IMG/VR virus record: IMGVR_UViG_3300028384_001500
Coordinates: 124,001 to 188,000 of that record
Direction: 5' to 3' (one strand)
DNA length: 64,000 bases
From: a virus
Positions 58,977 to 64,000 of the stretch are shown piece after piece (position 1 is the first letter of the stretch; each line of letters starts with the position of its first letter). The notes under the pieces were generated by a model. That model saw only the letters and a program-made list of their open reading frames with translations. It was not told the origin of the DNA and made no database searches. The position numbers and the translations under genes are program-made.

Positions 58977-61900
58977 TTAACCACAATGATAAGTACACGC
59001 CAGTAGTTTAGACTTGAACCCAAGATTACTATCTACGTCTATCGTTGAAAAGTCAATTGATTCTGTTGCTTTTGCAACTGTAAAGTTTTTTAAACTATCA
59101 CTATCTTGCTTCATTCCATGACCTTCCCTATTGCTGCTGCATATATAATCACCAACCTCAATATTTCCATTTTCGTCTGTAACAAGTAACATTCCTTCAC
59201 CGACAGCATTATAACAATGTAGACTGCCGGAAACAAATGAGTTATATTCATCCCAAAGCCCGGTATAAACTCCTACTACTGCTTTATCTTTTGCAGACGT
59301 TGTTGTTTCAAATTCTACCCAAGCGTTAGATATATCGTTTGGCGAGTTTGATTTATGGACAACATTGCCGGTCGATTTTACAATACTACCTAGTTTATAA
59401 TCTAAACTTCCGCTTAACTTTACACCCGGGTGATTTCCCGTGAAAGTTCCGTATATGACTTCGCTGTGTATACTACCTACAAGTGTTCCATTCTGAGTAA
59501 AAGTAATCCAATAATTAGTCGTACCCATAGACTGATCAGCTGAGTCTATTCTCATTATTCTTTGGCCTGTTCCCATAATTGTATCGTTAGAGTCAATGTA
59601 AAACATTCCAACTTTATCACCTGATCCGTCTGTAGTATTGTATGCACTAGTAAATCTTGCAAAAGTATTACCGCTATCAGCAATGTATAACTCGTTTCCT
59701 CCTGCATCCAACGTAATGTCACCTGATACGTCTAAAGTATAATCACCAGTTACAGCAGCTGTCACACCTGAGAGTTGAGGTATATTATATGCAAGTTTAG
59801 TTACACCTGCTGATTTAAAAGTTATATCTGCGCCCCCGGCATCCAACGTAATGTCACCTGAAACATCTAGTGTAAGATTTCCTGTTGCATCAATTGAATC
59901 ATTTGTCCCATCAACGTTAAAACCTAGATAATTATTACCTCCATCACCAAAGTAAATTTGACCGCCATCTGCATCTAAAGTAATATCGCCAGTACAATCT
60001 AGTGTAAAATTACCTGCAACATCCATTTCAGGAGTACTATCTAGATTAAATGTCATCCTAGTTGTGTTATTATTTTTAAGCACAACTTGAGGCACAACGT
60101 CTGTTGCATTTAAAATTATACCACTTCCTGTTATTGCGTACGCACCAGTTGTTTCTATTCCAACCGGGTCGACACCAGAACCTCCGATATTGTATGTGAT
60201 TCTTGTATTTCCAGAATCTTTAAAATAAATTTGATCACCGCCGGCGTCTAGTGTAATATCTCCTGACGCGTCAATAATGTATGCGCCAACAACATCAACC
60301 TCTACAGCACCGGCGTTTGGAATATTATGTGTTAACTTTGTAATACCGCCTGATTTAAAGACAATGTCAGTACCAGCAGCGTCCAATATAATATCTGTAG
60401 AAGCGTCTAGCGTCATATCTCCTGTTGAATATATTCCTAATGGGCTTGGAGATATAATTCTAGGTGTTGAGTCTAATTCAAATGTTAACTCTGTCACTCC
60501 TGACCCATTAAATTTAATTTCATCACTACCTGCGTCAAAAGTTAATCCACCACTCCCAGTCAATGCATAATTTCCAACAACATCTACTTCAACTGCACCT
60601 AGTTGAGGAATATTGTAAGTTAATTTTGTAGTACCGCTATCTTTAAAATAAATCTGATCACCGGCTGCATCTAGCGTAATATCTCCAGAAGAGTCTAGAG
60701 TTATACTCCCGTCTGCAGACAAGCTCATATTACCTGATGTGCCATCATTATCGTAGGTTGACAGTGTTGTACTTCCGTTTGCAGCAACTTGAATTCTAAA
60801 ATAATCGTTTGAATTGGTGTCGTCATAAATTGACATGGAAGTGTTATCCATGTCAAAAAGAAAATGATTGGTTCCGCCATCCTTAAAATCTATTTGACCG
60901 CCACCCGCATCGATGACGATGTCACCTCCGCAGTCAATAGTAAAGTTACCATTAATATCTAATTCAGGTGTTGAATCTAGATTAAATGTAAATCGTGTAT
61001 TGCCTTGACCGTCATCCATAGTTATCTGATCACCGTCTGCTGATAGAGCAATATCCCCGGAAGCATCTAAAGTGATATCACCAGTTGCATTTAAATCAAT
61101 ATATCCATCAATGTTTGCAATTAATCGAGCATTTGATGCAGCATTATCTACTGTCGTTAAAGTAACACCGCCGTTAGGTACAACCTGGATGTCAAAATAA
61201 TCACCGGTGTCTGCATCGTCTCTCATTCTAAATCGACCGTTGTCTAAGTCAAAATTAAAAATTGTGTTATTACTATTATCAACAAAGTTTATGTCACCTG
61301 TTAAACTATCAAGTGTAATAGAACCATCGACTTCAAAAGTCAAGTCGCCACTGGTTCCGTCATTGTCATTTGTTGATATTGTACTGGCACCATTTGTGTC
61401 CACTTTAAATTTTAAATAGTCACTGCTAGTTACATCATCATAGATTGTTAGTTCTGTATTGTCCATGTCAAAAAGAAAGTGTGTAGAAGTACTATCTTTT
61501 ATTGTTAAAGAACCTCCATCTGCGTTAAGAACCATTGTTCCTGATCCGTCAATAGTAAAGTTACCTGTGACGTCTATTGTTGGAGTTGCATCTAAATTAA
61601 ATCTAAATCTTTCATTGCCGGCGGCTTTAAAATAAATTTGATCCCCGTCAGCATCTAGTATAATATCCCCTGCCACGTCAAGGGTTAACTGACCTGAAGC
61701 AACATCAATTTCAGCGTCGTCTGTAAAGTTAATATTCCCTTCAAGGTGCAAATCTTGCCATGCAGCCGTTGTAGATCCTAAGTCATAGGTGTCGTCTGCA
61801 CCAGGCAATATCCTACCTGTCACAGTTAAGTCGCTACCGTCAAACGTCAAATTTGTTTCGGCATTCATCCCATCGGTACCAGTTGCAGTTACAATTCTGT

Positions 61901-62588
61901 TATTTGCACCATTACTCATGAAATCAGAGACGTCGACAGCAAATTGCATATCGTAAGGATCAGCATCTGTACCGTCTGAAGTGTCTGTCCAGTTAATCTC
62001 AATGCCAGTTCCTTCTCTAAATTTTACTTCTTTATTCTCTGTAATTGTTACTTCTGTACCAGCTCCGTCTTCTAAAACAAATCCTGAACCCATTGTATTT
62101 TCTGTTACAAAACCACTGTCATTGTTAAAACCTGATAAATTAATGCTCCCTTTAGTCAACTTTTTATGAACGTTGCTGTTATTGACTACAACAAAATGAT
62201 CTCCATCACCATCAGTTGTTGATGTTGGTATTTCTGAAAGATCTAGCTGTATATATGGTGTTGATGTTGGTGTAGTAATATCCAACCCAGTCCCAACAGA
62301 TACTTCTGTTACTGTTCCGACTGCCTCACCAGAAGATGCATCGATTGTAATTTGTCCATTAGAAGCAGATGTAATTGTTATGTTGTCACCGGCAACTAAA
62401 TAAGACTTACCTTGGCGTGTGTGGTGTATTGAACCGCTTATAGTTGATGCGAATTCGTCACTAGACAAACCTACTTGTAGTGTATTTGGAAAGATTACTT
62501 TATTAATATTACCTGCAGAATTAATCTCTTTAAACGATTGCGTTTTTTTAATATCGTCGACACTTTTCTTGCTAGTGTTTTTACCCAT
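58977..62588 (-). CDS. Repetitive tail fibre protein
   Basis: 1203 residues. A helical start (MGKNTSKKSVDDIKKTQSF) is followed by an assembly region (SIHHTRQGKSYLVAGDNITITS) and then, from about residue 280 to 990, many copies of a short beta repeat of the pattern GDITLDAGGDQIYFKDSG, with D/G-rich turns. Such repeats form trimeric beta-helical shafts. The C-terminal 180 residues (YNTTDGSGDKVGMFYIDSNDTI and onward, with GEGMLLVTDENGNIEVGDYICSS) form a distinct knob that may bind the host. No chaperone-type cleavage motif is visible. It is the main candidate for a long tail fibre here. Its start overlaps by one base the end of the partial gene at 62588. Confidence 0.85.
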   Translation of the reverse strand: MGKNTSKKSVDDIKKTQSFKEINSAGNINKVIFPNTLQVGLSSDEFASTISGSIHHTRQGKSYLVAGDNITITSASNGQITIDASSGEAVGTVTEVSVGTGLDITTPTSTPYIQLDLSEIPTSTTDGDGDHFVVVNNSNVHKKLTKGSINLSGFNNDSGFVTENTMGSGFVLEDGAGTEVTITENKEVKFREGTGIEINWTDTSDGTDADPYDMQFAVDVSDFMSNGANNRIVTATGTDGMNAETNLTFDGSDLTVTGRILPGADDTYDLGSTTAAWQDLHLEGNINFTDDAEIDVASGQLTLDVAGDIILDADGDQIYFKAAGNERFRFNLDATPTIDVTGNFTIDGSGTMVLNADGGSLTIKDSTSTHFLFDMDNTELTIYDDVTSSDYLKFKVDTNGASTISTNDNDGTSGDLTFEVDGSITLDSLTGDINFVDNSNNTIFNFDLDNGRFRMRDDADTGDYFDIQVVPNGGVTLTTVDNAASNARLIANIDGYIDLNATGDITLDASGDIALSADGDQITMDDGQGNTRFTFNLDSTPELDINGNFTIDCGGDIVIDAGGGQIDFKDGGTNHFLFDMDNTSMSIYDDTNSNDYFRIQVAANGSTTLSTYDNDGTSGNMSLSADGSITLDSSGDITLDAAGDQIYFKDSGTTKLTYNIPQLGAVEVDVVGNYALTGSGGLTFDAGSDEIKFNGSGVTELTFELDSTPRIISPSPLGIYSTGDMTLDASTDIILDAAGTDIVFKSGGITKLTHNIPNAGAVEVDVVGAYIIDASGDITLDAGGDQIYFKDSGNTRITYNIGGSGVDPVGIETTGAYAITGSGIILNATDVVPQVVLKNNNTTRMTFNLDSTPEMDVAGNFTLDCTGDITLDADGGQIYFGDGGNNYLGFNVDGTNDSIDATGNLTLDVSGDITLDAGGADITFKSAGVTKLAYNIPQLSGVTAAVTGDYTLDVSGDITLDAGGNELYIADSGNTFARFTSAYNTTDGSGDKVGMFYIDSNDTIMGTGQRIMRIDSADQSMGTTNYWITFTQNGTLVGSIHSEVIYGTFTGNHPGVKLSGSLDYKLGSIVKSTGNVVHKSNSPNDISNAWVEFETTTSAKDKAVVGVYTGLWDEYNSFVSGSLHCYNAVGEGMLLVTDENGNIEVGDYICSSNREGHGMKQDSDSLKNFTVAKATESIDFSTIDVDSNLGFKSKLLACTYHCG
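59700..61700 (-). repeat. Tandem beta-repeat coding region in the fibre gene
   Basis: Within the fibre gene the pattern GD-I-x-LDA-x-GD-x-I-x-FKD-x-G-x-T-x-x-x-FNLD-x-T recurs a dozen or more times at roughly 40-45 residue spacing. Copies are divergent in DNA but alike in protein, so they were kept by selection. Limits given are approximate. Confidence 0.7.
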
Positions 62589-64000
62589 TATACAACCTCG
62601 ACAGTTTCTGTTCCATACGTTCTGTTTCTTGCAGTATTATCATCAAAGAAAGGCAAAGAAGACGTTGCAAATAAGCTTAAATTAGAGCTTTGAAATAACT
62701 CCTCCGAGGTGCCGTCAATATCGCCTGCTTTAATTAAACTAAACTTTCTAAAGTTTAAATTTTCTTCATCGTAATCATCTTCAACAAATTTAATTCTTAC
62801 AGCAGCTTCTGTAATAGTTTGGTTGCCCCTTTCAATTACTCTTTTAAATTTACCATCTAAACCTTGACGTAGATTATCAATGTAAAAACCGTAGTGTTTT
62901 TTATTAAAATAATACTTTGGTCTACCACCTAAATTTTTAATTCCGGTGCCAGGTAGCATTAAAGTTGTTGCTAAAGTTTGAGCCACACCATAAGCGTTTA
63001 GATTACCACTTCCGTTATCTGTTAAATTTTTCTGGAATTTTGTATCAGCATCGCTAAACTGCCTATCCGGATCCACAAAACTTTCAAATCTATTAATTTG
63101 TGGTAAAAGTAAGTTTTTTCCAAAGTCATTATTAAATCGACTAGTTAATGTTGAATTTGTAGTAAACTGTGTAATACTTAATACATTACCTGGGTATATA
63201 AAAGCAGGTATTGGTAAAGCGTCACTATAGGGCTTAGCTTTGATTCTTTGTATTGGGTTTATTCCTATAACATAATTAGCATGAGTAGTATTTAATAGGT
63301 TATCATCAAAAAAAGCTATATTTCTACCTATAACATAAGATACATTATTGTCAGTATCAAGTGTAGAAAAAGAAAATTGATCAGAAAAACTACCAGTTAA
63401 CTCACCCCTTGTTTCAATCTGCCACTGATCGATCACCGGTTCACTTCCAATAACCTCATGCACTACATTTGATGTAAGGTTTTGATTCAGACCTTCGTGG
63501 AATTCTTTACCGTCTTTTACTTGCGAACCAAACAATTCTATATTTGTTATTCCTTTTAAAGTCATACTAAATTCATCAAACTCATCGTCACCCGAACCAA
63601 TCCCGGCATCGGATTTCCTAGGTAGCGGATATTGCCAGCCAATAATTAATTCATCTTCAGGAAATATTAAATAAGGTGAAGTTCGATCAAAAGAATTTAA
63701 ACCTGCTATTTTTAAAGTTTTTGTCAACTCTGTTGTCAATCCGTCTGCTATATTAATTTCTTTTGTTTCTAATAATGTCAAATTAGGATTAAATGCTGAA
63801 CTAATATTTCTACTCAAACTATTAACTGTTATTGGTGTTCTTCCTCCTGCAGAATCTAATATTACCGTGTAATCTGTTCCACTTTTACCTATGTCAAATG
63901 TAGAAAAAACATCTTGGGATATAATGGGGCTTCGACATGGAAATTCCATGGTTAGTTGATTTATTTCTAAATTATTAGTGCTTGACGTTATTGTTAAAAG
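62588..64000 (-). CDS. Tail-type structural protein, N-terminus beyond window edge
   Basis: At least 470 residues. An internal ATG at 63949 could be taken as start, but the same frame continues without a stop to position 64000 (SSTNNLEINQLT just before it), so the true start is likely outside. It is beta-rich with Asn, Asp and Ser, including YLIFPEDELIIGWQYPLPR and a C-terminal helix and strand (RAAVRIKF-type segment: ITEAAVRIKFVEDDYDEENLNF). It ends one base before the fibre gene start. It is probably part of the tail fibre or baseplate module; no closer match is recognised. Confidence 0.65.
   Translation of the reverse strand, partial: LLTITSSTNNLEINQLTMEFPCRSPIISQDVFSTFDIGKSGTDYTVILDSAGGRTPITVNSLSRNISSAFNPNLTLLETKEINIADGLTTELTKTLKIAGLNSFDRTSPYLIFPEDELIIGWQYPLPRKSDAGIGSGDDEFDEFSMTLKGITNIELFGSQVKDGKEFHEGLNQNLTSNVVHEVIGSEPVIDQWQIETRGELTGSFSDQFSFSTLDTDNNVSYVIGRNIAFFDDNLLNTTHANYVIGINPIQRIKAKPYSDALPIPAFIYPGNVLSITQFTTNSTLTSRFNNDFGKNLLLPQINRFESFVDPDRQFSDADTKFQKNLTDNGSGNLNAYGVAQTLATTLMLPGTGIKNLGGRPKYYFNKKHYGFYIDNLRQGLDGKFKRVIERGNQTITEAAVRIKFVEDDYDEENLNFRKFSLIKAGDIDGTSEELFQSSNLSLFATSSLPFFDDNTARNRTYGTETVEVV

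Overview
The window is a late-gene and structural segment of a T4-like (myovirus-type, contractile-tailed) phage genome. The DNA is AT-rich and densely packed. Almost every gene is on the minus strand, with many ATGA or TAATG start/stop overlaps and only one clear plus-strand gene. The diagnostic genes are terminase large subunit (gp17), portal (gp20), prohead protease (gp21), scaffold (gp22), major capsid protein (gp23), neck proteins (gp13/gp14/gp15-like), tail sheath (gp18), tail tube (gp19), a gp61-type primase and a gp46/gp47-type recombination complex. Order and identity resemble distant marine T4-like phages; the host cannot be read from the sequence. UGA is used as a normal stop.

Read in the direction of transcription (high to low coordinates): 44.4-64.0 kb holds very large tail fibre/baseplate-type proteins, including a repetitive 1203-aa fibre, a protein with a laminin-G-like domain and one with a fibronectin-like domain. 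42.1-44.4 kb holds a RuvC-like nuclease, a primase and a zinc-ribbon protein. 37.7-42.1 kb holds an accessory block: a PAP2 phosphatase-Fic fusion, a KOW/SH3-like small protein, and a MoxR-type AAA+ ATPase with a metallopeptidase-like/VWA partner; three of these genes are preceded by near-identical promoters (TGTAAC, 16 bp, TATAAT). 34.4-37.7 kb holds a single-chain SbcD-SbcC (gp47-gp46) fusion. 23.1-34.3 kb is the packaging and head-assembly block. 11.5-23.0 kb is an accessory block. 0-11.5 kb holds neck, two tandem tail-sheath paralogues, tail tube and baseplate hub genes.

The most interesting feature is the accessory block at 11.5-23.0 kb, with relatives at 28 and 42 kb. At least nine otherwise unrelated proteins begin with a short basic amphipathic tag of the form MKITRxQLRKLIxE. 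The tag usually ends in (L/I)xE, which is the cleavage consensus of the T4-type prohead protease, and the capsid protein here carries a matching site (LRE before A62). I infer that these tags are capsid-targeting sequences that load cargo into the prohead and are then trimmed by the gp21-like protease. The tagged cargo includes a protein-kinase-like fold, a HEIHH metalloprotease-like protein, a GNAT acetyltransferase-like protein with a lysine-rich tail, Cys-rich proteins and a WCT-motif protein. It would be a virion-borne effector set analogous to T4 Alt and IP proteins but with a different repertoire. One tagged gene is interrupted by an in-frame UGA followed by CUA and then continues in the same frame.

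Both window ends cut through genes (1-545 and 62588-64000). No tRNA genes, CRISPR arrays or insertion sequences were seen. Intergenic gaps are all well under 300 bp and hold promoters, terminators or nothing recognisable.
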